Below are positions 8,655-16,995 of a DNA stretch of 34,330 nucleotides, in pieces. The notes beneath the pieces are model-generated. The model did no database searches and was not told where the DNA came from. It worked only from the letters and a program-made list of their open reading frames with translations. The position numbers and the translations under genes are program-made. Source of the DNA: Lentisphaerota bacterium (GTDB lineage Bacteria; Verrucomicrobiota; Lentisphaeria; Victivallales; Victivallaceae); NCBI GenBank assembly GCA_015061885.1, contig SUVS01000032.1, positions 1 to 34,330 on the forward strand. The letters are read 5' to 3'. Each line of letters starts with the position of its first letter. Position 1 is the stretch's first letter.

Positions 8655-9131
8655 TCACTCTTTTACTTGTGCCGGAGAGTTGCTCCCCCGCAACGATTTC
8701 AGATAATTTGTGTTATCAAGCTCAACAGCTTGCGAAAATGCCTTGTTGCGGTTTATACTGTTAAACTGCCACCAGAGTTTATCCATTACATCCATAAAAC
8801 CCCGGCATTGAGCGGCACTAATGACTTTACTGTACTGGTGCATATATGCCGCCGCCCGATCAAGACTCCGGCTGATAATTGCCGCCTCCGCCCCGGCCGG
8901 TTTGGCAAGTTTACCGGAAGCCGAGCGGGAAAGAAACCGTATAAAGTCGAACCGTTCGATCAACTCCTGCTGTGCAACCTGTTCTGCCCACATGCCTTCC
9001 AGACGCAAATGCCACGGCAGCCACACTATCAGGAAACATTCTGCCGACACAATAAGAAAAAACAGCAGAAAAGCCAGCATCATCATGTAGTCTTTTTTAA
9101 ATTTTACCGCTTGCGGTATTTTCCGGCTCAT
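8655..9131 (-). CDS. Small single-pass membrane protein of unknown function
   Basis: A 158-residue protein I do not recognise. One strongly hydrophobic segment lies near residues 17-40, preceded by basic residues (an N-in orientation is suggested). A soluble, alpha-helical-looking domain of about 115 residues follows, with paired tryptophans in KLWWQFNSINRNKAF near the end. I chose ATG 9131, as GGAG sits nine bases before it; an in-frame TTG six bases earlier is possible. It lies between maf and kdsB within the long run, so an envelope role is only a guess from context. Confidence 0.7.
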   Translation of the reverse strand: MSRKIPQAVKFKKDYMMMLAFLLFFLIVSAECFLIVWLPWHLRLEGMWAEQVAQQELIERFDFIRFLSRSASGKLAKPAGAEAAIISRSLDRAAAYMHQYSKVISAAQCRGFMDVMDKLWWQFNSINRNKAFSQAVELDNTNYLKSLRGSNSPAQVKE

Positions 9132-9184
9132 CAACAACTGCTCCGTTTTGTTCTGAATTTATCCGTTACCGGGCGATACTGAAT

Positions 9185-9757
9185 TTAATTCAATATACCC
9201 AAATCAATCATCGCATTTGCCAGGGCTTTCACCGGCAGACCGATTATATTTTCCAGCTCGCCTTCAATACTTTCAACGAGCATTTCACCTTTATCCTGAA
9301 TACCATAAGAGCCGGCCTTATCCAGCACCGGCACTTGCGATAGATAGCAGGCAATATCATGCTTGCTCAAGTTACGGAACTTTACCGTTGATACTGCGGC
9401 AAATTCCGATTTTTTATTTTTATTGCGGCACTCCAGCACCACTGCGGTTATCACCCGGTGCGTCCTGCCGGAAAAGACCTGCAAAACTTCTGCGGCTTCC
9501 GCCAGATCGCGGGGTTTACCGTAAACTTTGTTATCCAGCTCAACAACTGTATCTGCTGCCAGCACCCAATCCTCCGGATGCCGGCAACAGACTGCATCGG
9601 CTTTAAGTGCGGCGTTGGCAAGCACAAGTTCTTCCGGCGAAAGCTCCGCTGAAGAACTTATTTCCTCAACACAAGGTGCTTCAACAGTAAACTCTTTGAC
9701 CAGAGTTTTCAGCAGTTCCCGCCGCCGGGGTGATTCAGACGCCAGAAATAAACGCAT
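9185..9757 (-). CDS. maf: Maf family nucleoside triphosphate pyrophosphatase
   Basis: Maf proteins hydrolyse non-canonical or surplus nucleotides (dTTP, UTP or m7GTP depending on subgroup) and have been linked to septum inhibition. The 190-residue protein opens with the catalytic motif LASESPRRRELL (about 4-15), then carries VLAADTVVELDNKVYGKP (about 65-82) with the conserved Asp, and DKAGSYGIQDKG (about 145-156), matching the YhdE-type group. It overlaps the end of the AmaP-like gene by 23 bases, indicating shared transcription. Confidence 0.92.
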   Translation of the reverse strand: MRLFLASESPRRRELLKTLVKEFTVEAPCVEEISSSAELSPEELVLANAALKADAVCCRHPEDWVLAADTVVELDNKVYGKPRDLAEAAEVLQVFSGRTHRVITAVVLECRNKNKKSEFAAVSTVKFRNLSKHDIACYLSQVPVLDKAGSYGIQDKGEMLVESIEGELENIIGLPVKALANAMIDLGILN

Positions 9758-10271
9758 TGTTTACTACCGGCATTTCGGGCGTATTCCCTTCGGAATCATC
9801 TTCGTTTCCGGCGGGGATCTTCGCCAGATTGATCGCCACACTCTTTATAGCATCAATACCGAATGATTTATTGAGCATGGCAAAAACCTGCTGTTTGAAA
9901 GCCCCCGCCACCGCATCAAAAGATTTGTCGCGTTCATCAAACATCACCGTTACCGCCAAAGCCAGCTCGCCGTGACGCTTACGCAACATGTTGACCTTGA
10001 GGATCTCCAGTTCCGGGAAAGCACTTTCCAACCGGCAGACCGCCGTAAAAATTGCATTACGCGATATAAAAATATCGCCATCCTCCCGTTCAAGAGTAAC
10101 TCCGGGCACTGCCGGTTTGCGGAAAATCAGCTTGAGGATCAAGCAAAGCAATAATAAAAGAAAAAACACCAACGCAGTCAACAGCAACGCGAGGTAGAAA
10201 CCACGCTCAAACTCATTGACAGCAGGCAAATTCACAATGAATTTATCAATCCACGCATAAACCTTTTCCAT
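9735..10271 (-). CDS. AmaP-like alkaline-shock membrane anchor protein
   Basis: A 178-residue protein with one N-terminal membrane segment (about residues 26-49), followed by a basic RK pair and an alpha/beta soluble domain. It resembles AmaP, the membrane anchor that recruits Asp23 in Gram-positive bacteria, in size and layout. Its position directly after an Asp23-family gene supports this. The last 20 residues overlap maf in another frame. The call rests on layout and context more than on a diagnostic motif. Confidence 0.65.
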   Translation of the reverse strand: MEKVYAWIDKFIVNLPAVNEFERGFYLALLLTALVFFLLLLLCLILKLIFRKPAVPGVTLEREDGDIFISRNAIFTAVCRLESAFPELEILKVNMLRKRHGELALAVTVMFDERDKSFDAVAGAFKQQVFAMLNKSFGIDAIKSVAINLAKIPAGNEDDSEGNTPEMPVVNNAFISGV

Positions 10272-10313
10272 AATCTGATGCCTTTCTGATTATTGCTTGC
10301 CCGGTAAATGATT

Positions 10314-10814
10314 TCAGCCGATAGTGGGCATACCGCTCATTGCCGCCGCCTGACTGGCATTGAGTACAGCACTATCCACATTGCCTTCTTCGTCATCTTC
10401 TTCGGTAAATTCTTCATCCAACTGCTGAATGACCACATCGACCGCAGCCACAGTAACACCGGCGGCACTTTCCACCTGCTCAATGACCTGACGCTGGATC
10501 TCCACCGCCGCAGTCGGAATGACCGTACCGAAGAAGATATTCACTTTGACCACTATCTTGAGCTTGTCTTCACCATCTTTGATGATTTCGATCGCCCGCG
10601 AATGACTGCCGACCATACCGGCAAGATTGTCTATGATAACACTGCCGGCAAGACGCGATACGCCTTCCACGCCCAAAACAGCACGGCTCACCAGAGAAGC
10701 AAGCACATTGTCATGGATCTTTATCAGACCCAATTCCGACGGAGTATCGCTCATCACGGTGGTGCGGGCATTGGCGGCGGCAACTGTACTGTTGGTGTTT
10801 TCGGTGTTCTTCAT
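10314..10814 (-). CDS. Asp23/Gls24 family protein (YqhY-like)
   Basis: A 166-residue Asp23-family protein. The core shows IKIHDNVLASLVSRAVLGVEGVSRLAG (about 30-57, starting after GL) and VKVNIFFGTVIPTAAVEIQRQVIEQVE, the usual Asp23 pattern, ending in VVIQQLDEEF and a low-complexity tail. ATG 10814 follows a near-perfect AAAGGAGG ribosome site. In Bacillus the Asp23-family gene yqhY sits directly after accB-accC and is tied to acetyl-CoA carboxylase control; the order accB-accC-asp23 is the same here. The partner AmaP-like gene follows. Confidence 0.88.
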   Translation of the reverse strand: MKNTENTNSTVAAANARTTVMSDTPSELGLIKIHDNVLASLVSRAVLGVEGVSRLAGSVIIDNLAGMVGSHSRAIEIIKDGEDKLKIVVKVNIFFGTVIPTAAVEIQRQVIEQVESAAGVTVAAVDVVIQQLDEEFTEEDDEEGNVDSAVLNASQAAAMSGMPTIG

Positions 10815-10855
10815 AGACAACCTCCTTTTTCTGTTTTCAGATTATTTTTTATCAC

Positions 10856-10944
10856 GCCCGGATTCCCGGGCATGTGCGGCATTACAAGCCTGATTATTTG
10901 ACCGTTTGACAACGGTTTTTGCTCGCGGCTTTTCGGCCGCGGGC
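10856..10944. repeat. Cluster of three short hairpins between accC and the Asp23 gene
   Basis: Three separate stems lie in the 143-base gap: GCCCGG/CCGGGC (10856-10871), ACCGTT/AACGGT with loop TGAC (10901-10916), and CGCGGC/GCCGCG extended to about nine pairs (10921-10944). None is followed by a T run on the minus strand, so they do not look like terminators. They could separate accBC from the genes below by RNA processing; that is inference. Confidence 0.55.
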
Positions 10945-10957
10945 AATTCCGGACTGC

Positions 10958-12325
10958 TTACTTATCGCCCTTATTGTCGCTCATAAATGCCCGTTCCACA
11001 AATCCGGTATCGTAGTTACCGGCGGTGAAATCCTTGTCATTTACGATCTTCTGCGAGAACGGGATCGTGGTTTTCACTCCATCGACAACAAATTCATCCA
11101 ACGCACGGCGGCAGCGGATGATCGCTTCTTCGCGGTTGGCGGCCTTGACGATCAGCTTGGCAATCATGCTGTCGTAGTACGGCGGAATACGGTATCCGCT
11201 GTAAACATGTGTATCCACACGCACCCCGATACCACCGGCAGGGATCAACAGTTTGACTTCGCCGGGACAGGGGGTGAATTTGGTTTCCGGATTTTCCGCA
11301 TTGATCCGGCACTCGATAACATGGCCTTCAAACTTGATGTCTTCCTGACGGACACTCAAAGTTTCACCGGCGGCAATACGGATCTGTTCCTTGACAATAT
11401 CCACACCGGTAAGTTCTTCAGTAACCGGGTGTTCCACCTGCACACGGGTATTCATTTCCATAAAATAGAAATTACCTTCTTTCGTCAGCAGGAACTCGAT
11501 CGTACCGGCATTGGTATAACCGGCAGCCTTGGCGGCTTTGACCGCCGCAGTCCCCATGGCTTCACGCAATTTGCTGTCAAGTGCGGGCGACGGAGATTCT
11601 TCAATAAGTTTCTGATTGCGACGCTGCACACTGCAGTCACGCTCGCCCAGATGCACCACATTGCCGTGTTCGTCCGCCAATATCTGAAATTCGATATGAC
11701 GGGGGCAGATGATATATTTTTCCATATAAAGCGAACCGTCGCCGAAAGCATTTTCAGCTTCAGTTTTAGCCGCATGGAAGCCCTGGATCAGACCGGCTTC
11801 GTCATAAGCTATACGCATACCGCGGCCACCGCCGCCGGCAGTAGCCTTGACGATCACAGGGTAGCCGAGAGTCTGTGCCATTTTCAATGCATCAGCCTCG
11901 GTGTCGATCAAGCCTTCACTGCCCGGAGTCACCGGCACACCGGCATTCATCATAGTTTCGCGGGCAATGGCTTTGTCGCCCAAAGCACGCATGGCTTCGG
12001 GAGTCGGGCCGATAAAGGTTATATTGTGCTTGCGGCAGGCTTCGGCAAAGTAAGCATTTTCCGCCAAAAAGCCATAACCGGGGTGAATAGCATCCACATT
12101 GCAGATAGCCGCCACACTCAAGATACGGTCGATCAGAAGATAACTTGCCGATGCCTGGGCAGGTCCGATACAAACCGCTTCGTCGGCTTCACGCACCGGC
12201 AGACTGTCGGCATCGGCGATGCTGTAAACAGCAACCGTTTTAATGCCCAGTTCCCGGCAGGCACGGATCACCCGCAAAGCGATCTCGCCGCGGTTGGCTA
12301 TAAGAATCTTGTTAAAAAGAGCCAT
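10958..12325 (-). CDS. accC: Acetyl-CoA carboxylase biotin carboxylase subunit AccC
   Basis: The ATP-grasp enzyme that carboxylates biotin on AccB, the first step of malonyl-CoA synthesis. All 455 residues expected are present. The N-terminal domain begins [20 protein letters not shown]. Next come the glycine-rich ATP lid [12 protein letters not shown] (about 158-169), the [15 protein letters not shown] segment, and the catalytic motif [15 protein letters not shown] (about 285-299). The C-terminal domain closes with the [14 protein letters not shown] text. It lies 24 bases after accB. The carboxyltransferase subunits accA and accD are not in this window. Confidence 0.97.
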   Translation of the reverse strand: MALFNKILIANRGEIALRVIRACRELGIKTVAVYSIADADSLPVREADEAVCIGPAQASASYLLIDRILSVAAICNVDAIHPGYGFLAENAYFAEACRKHNITFIGPTPEAMRALGDKAIARETMMNAGVPVTPGSEGLIDTEADALKMAQTLGYPVIVKATAGGGGRGMRIAYDEAGLIQGFHAAKTEAENAFGDGSLYMEKYIICPRHIEFQILADEHGNVVHLGERDCSVQRRNQKLIEESPSPALDSKLREAMGTAAVKAAKAAGYTNAGTIEFLLTKEGNFYFMEMNTRVQVEHPVTEELTGVDIVKEQIRIAAGETLSVRQEDIKFEGHVIECRINAENPETKFTPCPGEVKLLIPAGGIGVRVDTHVYSGYRIPPYYDSMIAKLIVKAANREEAIIRCRRALDEFVVDGVKTTIPFSQKIVNDKDFTAGNYDTGFVERAFMSDNKGDK

Positions 12326-12349
12326 AGATTTTTCCCGGAGTTTGGTGTT

Positions 12350-12805
12350 TTATTCGATCACAAAAAGCGGCTGACCAAATTCCACAGCACTGCCGTTTTC
12401 CACAAGAATATCACGGATAACGCCGGATTTTTCAGCCTTGATCTCGTTCATGACCTTCATTGCTTCAACAATACAGACCACAGTATCGGGAGTGACTTTG
12501 TCGCCGACTTTCACAAAAGGAGCGGCTTCCGGGCTGGGGGCACGGTACAGAGTACCGACCAGCGGGGAATCAATGGTAACACGCTTGGCAGTGTCGGCAG
12601 CAGGAGCGGCGGCAGCCGGAGCCGGAGCAGCCGCAGGAGCGGCAACCGGAGCCGGAGCAGGAGCGATCATGCTCACCGGGGCACTGATAACAGCGGCAGA
12701 ACCGCGTTTGATTTCCAGAGTAAAACCTTCACGTTCAAGTTTGAGTTCAGCCAGATCATTGGCTGCCACGATCTCGGCGATCGCTTTGATTTCGTCAATT
12801 TTCAT
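12350..12805 (-). CDS. accB: Acetyl-CoA carboxylase biotin carboxyl carrier protein AccB
   Basis: Carries biotin between AccC and the carboxyltransferase. The 151-residue protein has an N-terminal helical domain (1-35), an alanine/proline-rich flexible linker (about 45-75), and the biotinyl domain with the attachment motif EAMKVMN, the biotinylated lysine being Lys117. It begins RITIDS-like strand text (KRVTIDSPLVGTLYRAPSPE) typical of bacterial BCCP. It stands between aroQ and accC, an order seen in many bacteria. Confidence 0.96.
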   Translation of the reverse strand: MKIDEIKAIAEIVAANDLAELKLEREGFTLEIKRGSAAVISAPVSMIAPAPAPVAAPAAAPAPAAAAPAADTAKRVTIDSPLVGTLYRAPSPEAAPFVKVGDKVTPDTVVCIVEAMKVMNEIKAEKSGVIRDILVENGSAVEFGQPLFVIE

Positions 12806-12862
12806 TTTCTCATCCTATTCTGTTAATTTCTTTTGTTTTACTTGCTTATATATTATATGTGA

Positions 12863-13306
12863 TTATTTCTTCAAAATCTTGAGCAGTGCCCGCAGTGCCC
12901 ATTCGTAACCGTTAACGCCCAGACCGGCGATCATGCCGGTACATGCCGGAGCGGTCAGGCTTTCGTGCCGGAAGCTCTCGCGACTGCTGATGTTGCTTAT
13001 ATGCACCTCGATCGCAGGAACTTTTGAACACGCCCGCAACGCGTCAGTGATCGCTACCGAAGTATGCGTGTACGCCGCCGGATTGATAACGATCCCATCC
13101 ACCGGTTCATCAGTTAAAATGGCATTCAGCCGGTCAACGATCACTCCTTCGTGATTACTTTGCAGAAACTCCAGCGTACAATTCACGCTGTCGGCAATTT
13201 CCTGCAATCTTTTTTCCACATCCGCCAGCGTGGTATTTCCGTAAATATCCGGCTCTCTTACTCCCAGCAACCCGAGATTGGGACCATTTATTACCAACAC
13301 CTTCAT
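12863..13306 (-). CDS. aroQ: Type II 3-dehydroquinate dehydratase
   Basis: Converts 3-dehydroquinate to 3-dehydroshikimate in the shikimate pathway. The 147-residue protein matches the dodecameric type II family. It begins VLVINGPNLGLLGVREPDIYG with the catalytic Tyr22 and Arg17, then has FLQSNHEG, the INPAAYTHTSVAI segment and the VEVH-like EVHISNISSRESFRHESL loop carrying the catalytic His. It is the first gene of the aroQ-accB-accC group. Confidence 0.96.
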   Translation of the reverse strand: MKVLVINGPNLGLLGVREPDIYGNTTLADVEKRLQEIADSVNCTLEFLQSNHEGVIVDRLNAILTDEPVDGIVINPAAYTHTSVAITDALRACSKVPAIEVHISNISSRESFRHESLTAPACTGMIAGLGVNGYEWALRALLKILKK

Positions 13307-13395
13307 AATTTCACCTCAAATACCGGCAATTCAAGCACCTGTGCGATTCTGCCGCACAGCATTTTTTCAGCAAAATGCCGAAAACTTTGCAATAT

Positions 13396-13425
13396 AATAT
13401 ACACTCAACAACGCTATATTGCCAA
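13396..13425 (-). promoter_or_regulatory. Probable promoter of the aroQ-acc run
   Basis: TTGGCA (13420-13425) is followed after 18 bases by TATATT (13396-13401) on the minus strand. The resulting leader of about 80 bases contains two hairpins, one with arms GTGCG/CGCAC (13341-13357) and one with arms GCATTTT/AAAATGC (13359-13378). Neither ends in a T run. Boxes are seen; use is inferred. Confidence 0.5.
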
Positions 13426-13438
13426 TTTTGTGTTGTTT

Positions 13439-14254
13439 TTATTCAGCCACCGGCAGTTTGGGCAGATCCAATGTAGGCGGCTGTAAAAGCGAATCTATGG
13501 TATTGGGGTCAAAGTGCTGCTTGCCAGCGGGAACATCCACAACCTTGACTTGCGGAGTATCACTCTCTTTGCACAACCCGACGATCAATATTATCAGCAC
13601 GACCAGCAAAACCAATACTCCGACCGCCGCCAGCACAATGCGTTTCATGCGTTTTTCGTTGACTTCCGCCCCGGATGAATCCACATCCAGCGAATTCATC
13701 ATGCCTTCATTACAGGTATATTCAAGCTGTTCTTTGAGTTTGGCGACCAGCTGTGAGGTGGTTTCGTTGCTCAAGTGGTAGAAATTGCACAGACTGCGGA
13801 TAAACGCTATAACATAGACCAGCGGCGGCAGAGCCGAAAGATTTTCGCTTTCCAATGCTTCAAGATAATGCGTCTGTATAAGTGTAGCCTGTTCGATGTC
13901 CTTGTGCGACAACTGACTCTGTTCCCGCAATAAACGCAACGCAGTACCGTAGCTTTTCCCGGCGACCAGCATTTCCATGGTGGAAATCCGCCCCTCCCCC
14001 GGATTACTTACCAGCGGCGGCGTACCTGCCGGACGGTTCATCGGTTGTTGCGAACGCAACACATCAGTGCCACTGCTGAATGATGCCGCATCATTTCCGG
14101 TATCATTTCCGGCAAACTCCTCATTGCCGGTATTTTCCCAAACAACTGCGTTCTCCCGGATATTGACTTCAGGCAACACTCCGGATATCTCCTCTTCGGC
14201 AGGAGCAGAACTGTCATTGAAATTCAATTCTATTTCTTTAGGATCGTTTTCCAT
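13439..14254 (-). CDS. RodZ-like helix-turn-helix membrane protein
   Basis: A 271-residue bitopic protein. After a disordered acidic N-terminus, residues about 100-165 form a RodZ-type HTH_25 domain (SYGTALRLLREQSQLSHKDI, then TLIQTHYLEALESENLSALP and YVIAFIRSLCNFYHL). A basic stretch KRMKR precedes one membrane segment (about 206-227), and a short extracytoplasmic tail of about 44 residues follows. RodZ links MreB to the cell-wall elongation machinery. The periplasmic DUF4115 domain of full RodZ is missing. ATG 14254 has AGGGTGG upstream; a GTG at 14284 is an alternative. It follows ftsK by 36 bases. Confidence 0.75.
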   Translation of the reverse strand: MENDPKEIELNFNDSSAPAEEEISGVLPEVNIRENAVVWENTGNEEFAGNDTGNDAASFSSGTDVLRSQQPMNRPAGTPPLVSNPGEGRISTMEMLVAGKSYGTALRLLREQSQLSHKDIEQATLIQTHYLEALESENLSALPPLVYVIAFIRSLCNFYHLSNETTSQLVAKLKEQLEYTCNEGMMNSLDVDSSGAEVNEKRMKRIVLAAVGVLVLLVVLIILIVGLCKESDTPQVKVVDVPAGKQHFDPNTIDSLLQPPTLDLPKLPVAE

Positions 14255-14290
14255 AAATCCACCCTTATTATCTGTAAAGCTCACACATTA

Positions 14291-16873
14291 TTACTGATTG
14301 AGTATATCGTCAAAGACCAATATATCCCGCTTGGCCCCGCTGCCGGAAGGCGGACCGACAATGCCGCGTTCTTCCATAAGGTCAATGAGTTCAGCGGCAC
14401 GGTTGTAACCGATCTTGAGCCGCCGCTGGATATAACTGGTACTGGCTTTTTTCTCCAGCAAAACGATTTCCAACGCCCGGCGGACAAGGTCATCATCTCC
14501 CGGCTGCATATACCTTGAAACCATGGGGTCAAGTTCAAAACCGCTGTCGATAAAGGCATCGGTTTCTTCGTCGCTCCAATCGCCGGAAGAACCGTTTTTG
14601 CCCGCCGGAACATCGTCATCTGCGTCTTCTTCACCAGACACCACCTGTTCGTCAAAACTCTGCGGAGCCTGGTCGGAAACAAATTTGACCACCTGTTTAA
14701 TATCCGCGTCATCGACCCATGCTCCTTGAATACGCTCCAACTCCAACCCGCGTTTGGGGCAGAGCAAAAGCATATCGCCCGATCCGAGCAGAGCTTCAGC
14801 ACCTTTCTGGTCAAGGATCACCCGGCTGTCGGTCAAACTCGGCACGCGAAAACTTATACGCGTAGGCAGATTGCTTTTGATCGTACCGGTAATAACATCG
14901 CGGCTCGGCCGCTGGGTGGCAACCACAATATGCACCCCGGCGGCACGGCCTTTGGCGGCAATACGCGAAATCGAAGTTTCAATATCGCTCTTGGCATCGG
15001 TCTGCATAAGGTCGGCAAGCTCGTCGATGATCACGATCAGCACCGGCAGTTTATCCGGTATCGGCAACCCGTCTTTATCCAGCACCGGAGTTTCCGGCAG
15101 ATGGCGGTTGTTGTAGTCTTTGAGTTTACGCACCCCGGCGGCGGCAAGCTGTTTGTAGCGTTTATCCATTTCAGTAGCCGCCCATCGCAAAGCCAGCGGC
15201 ACTTTTTTGAAATCGTCAATGACCGGAGTTATCAAATGCGGCAATGTTGCATAATCCGCCATTTCCACCACTTTGGGGTCAACCAGAATGAGTTTGAGGT
15301 CTTCGGGGCCGAATTTCATAAGCAGACTCATGATAAGTGTATTCATACATACCGACTTACCGCTGCCGGTAGCCCCGGCGATCAGGAGATGCGGAGCCTG
15401 TGCCAAATCAATTACTATCGGCTCGCCGGAAACATCTTTGCCCAGCACAATGGGTATTTCCATACGGTTGCCCTGCCACGCATCAGACTCCATTATCGAA
15501 CGCATGGTAATGCTTTCTGTTTTCCGGTTGGGGACTTCCACTCCAATAAGGTTTTTACCGGGGATCGGGGCAAGAATACGCAAACTGCGGGCTTGCAGAT
15601 TCATGGCGATATTATTTTCGATTTCAGTAACTTTATTGACCTTTACACCATCGTTGAGTTTGATTTCATAGCGGGTGATACGGGGGCCGGACACATGACC
15701 GACCACCTCGCCGGGAACTTTGAAACTTTCCAGCACCGTCTGCAAAAGTTCTTTCTTTTCGGCAATAATTTCCGGCTTTTCCCCGGCAACTTCCTCGCCT
15801 TTGCCGAGCATGGTCATCAGAGGCAGTACATAATCATTACCCTTGACTTTGAACGCCTTTTCGCCCGCTTCAACCAAAGTCGGCTTTGCCAATTCATGTA
15901 CCGGCGGAGCGGCGGCAGTTTCCACACTGTTATTAGTCGGAGTACCACGGCTTTTCTGCGGCATAACCGGAATGTCATTTTCCGCAGTTTCAGGAACGAC
16001 CGGCATTTGCGGAACAGTATTTTCGGCAAAAAGCTCGACCTCGCCGTTTTCAGCGGCAGCTTCCGGCTCCAGCAACGGATTATTTTCAGCAGCAACTTCT
16101 GCCGCAAGCTCTTCGGCAAGCTGTTCTTTGCGGGCTGTAAGCTGCCGGACTCTTTCGGCAAATGAAATTTTTTCCTTATCGCGGGCTTTTTCCGTTTCCT
16201 GATCTTTTTCTGTTCTGACCTTTTCCCTGGCTTCACACGGGACTCTGTCAGCGGCTGGCAGCAGGGCATCGACCGCATTGACCAGCACTGAATGCCATTC
16301 CGAGCGATAAAGCATAATAAGCCCCGCCAACAACAAAGTGGAACTCACCAGAATACACCCCACCGGACCAATGGCAAGCCGCAGACACCCCGGCTGAACC
16401 GAATCACTGCCGGGAGCCGCCAGAATCTGTCCGAAAGAACCGCCGGAAAGAGCATATTCAGATGCCCCGCAGTGCCCCAAACCAAGACTTTCGCAAGTCT
16501 GGGCAAAAGCCGCCGGATCAAAAGCCAGCAGGATCGAAGCTCCAACGATCGAAAGCAGCATCCCGGGCAGAAAAAGCCATGTCCGGCAAAGTTTCTGCGG
16601 CAGAAATGAGCGTATCGCCGCCAACAGAACGATTCCGGCGATCAGATAAGTTGCCAGACCGAACAACAGCAGTAAAGAGCAGGATATTCCCGCCCCGAAT
16701 GAGCCGATCCAGTTGCCGACCACGCCGGGAACGCCGCCGGCAAGCACCGCAAAATCGCCGGAATCGTGCGAAACGACTGCAAGAAAAAAGAGTACAGCCC
16801 CCAGCAGATAAAAAAGATTACGGATCCGGAACGGATTGGCCGGTTCGATTGAATTATTTTCGTTTTTTGCCAC
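14291..16873 (-). CDS. ftsK: DNA translocase FtsK
   Basis: Moves chromosome DNA at the septum and activates dimer resolution. The 860-residue protein has an N-terminal membrane domain with about four segments (roughly 18-35, 60-88, 98-117, 168-190), a charged Ala/Glu-rich linker (210-345), then the alpha/beta motor. Walker A is IAGATGSGKSV (about 498-508) and Walker B VLIVIIDELADLM. The C-terminal winged-helix gamma domain, with STSYIQRRLKIGYNRAAELI (about 797-816), would read KOPS-like DNA signals. Translation starts at GTG (16873) after an AAGG. A promoter with a palindromic operator lies just upstream. Confidence 0.96.
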   Translation of the reverse strand: MAKNENNSIEPANPFRIRNLFYLLGAVLFFLAVVSHDSGDFAVLAGGVPGVVGNWIGSFGAGISCSLLLLFGLATYLIAGIVLLAAIRSFLPQKLCRTWLFLPGMLLSIVGASILLAFDPAAFAQTCESLGLGHCGASEYALSGGSFGQILAAPGSDSVQPGCLRLAIGPVGCILVSSTLLLAGLIMLYRSEWHSVLVNAVDALLPAADRVPCEAREKVRTEKDQETEKARDKEKISFAERVRQLTARKEQLAEELAAEVAAENNPLLEPEAAAENGEVELFAENTVPQMPVVPETAENDIPVMPQKSRGTPTNNSVETAAAPPVHELAKPTLVEAGEKAFKVKGNDYVLPLMTMLGKGEEVAGEKPEIIAEKKELLQTVLESFKVPGEVVGHVSGPRITRYEIKLNDGVKVNKVTEIENNIAMNLQARSLRILAPIPGKNLIGVEVPNRKTESITMRSIMESDAWQGNRMEIPIVLGKDVSGEPIVIDLAQAPHLLIAGATGSGKSVCMNTLIMSLLMKFGPEDLKLILVDPKVVEMADYATLPHLITPVIDDFKKVPLALRWAATEMDKRYKQLAAAGVRKLKDYNNRHLPETPVLDKDGLPIPDKLPVLIVIIDELADLMQTDAKSDIETSISRIAAKGRAAGVHIVVATQRPSRDVITGTIKSNLPTRISFRVPSLTDSRVILDQKGAEALLGSGDMLLLCPKRGLELERIQGAWVDDADIKQVVKFVSDQAPQSFDEQVVSGEEDADDDVPAGKNGSSGDWSDEETDAFIDSGFELDPMVSRYMQPGDDDLVRRALEIVLLEKKASTSYIQRRLKIGYNRAAELIDLMEERGIVGPPSGSGAKRDILVFDDILNQ

Positions 16874-16898
16874 AGTAACAAACCTTGCTGATTAAAAA

Positions 16899-16919
16899 AT
16901 ATATTACTGTGTAATATAT
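16899..16919. promoter_or_regulatory. Perfect palindromic operator over the ftsK promoter
   Basis: Two 9-base arms, ATATATTAC and GTAATATAT, are separated by TGT. The right arm fully contains the predicted -10 box of ftsK (16913-16918), so a bound dimer would block the polymerase. The palindrome is seen; a regulator is not identified. Confidence 0.55.
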
Positions 16920-16941
16920 ACTTTATGCGGAACAAATGCAA
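16913..16941 (-). promoter_or_regulatory. Probable ftsK promoter
   Basis: TTGCAT (16936-16941) and TATATT (16913-16918) are separated by exactly 17 bases on the minus strand, about 40 bases before the GTG start. A small hairpin (GATTAT/ATAATC, 16945-16961) lies just upstream. Confidence 0.55.
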
Positions 16942-16995
16942 GGCGATTATCGAAAATAATCAACAACTTTTCCCGATCTGTCGAAAGTCGGCAGT

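Noticed and set aside
10919-12826. Long plus-strand open frame opposite accC and accB
   Set aside because: Antisense to two complete, conserved genes; its translation has no recognisable domain and reflects codon bias of the real genes.
14726-16165. Long plus-strand open frame opposite ftsK
   Set aside because: Antisense to the conserved FtsK motor and linker; no ribosome site or family text.
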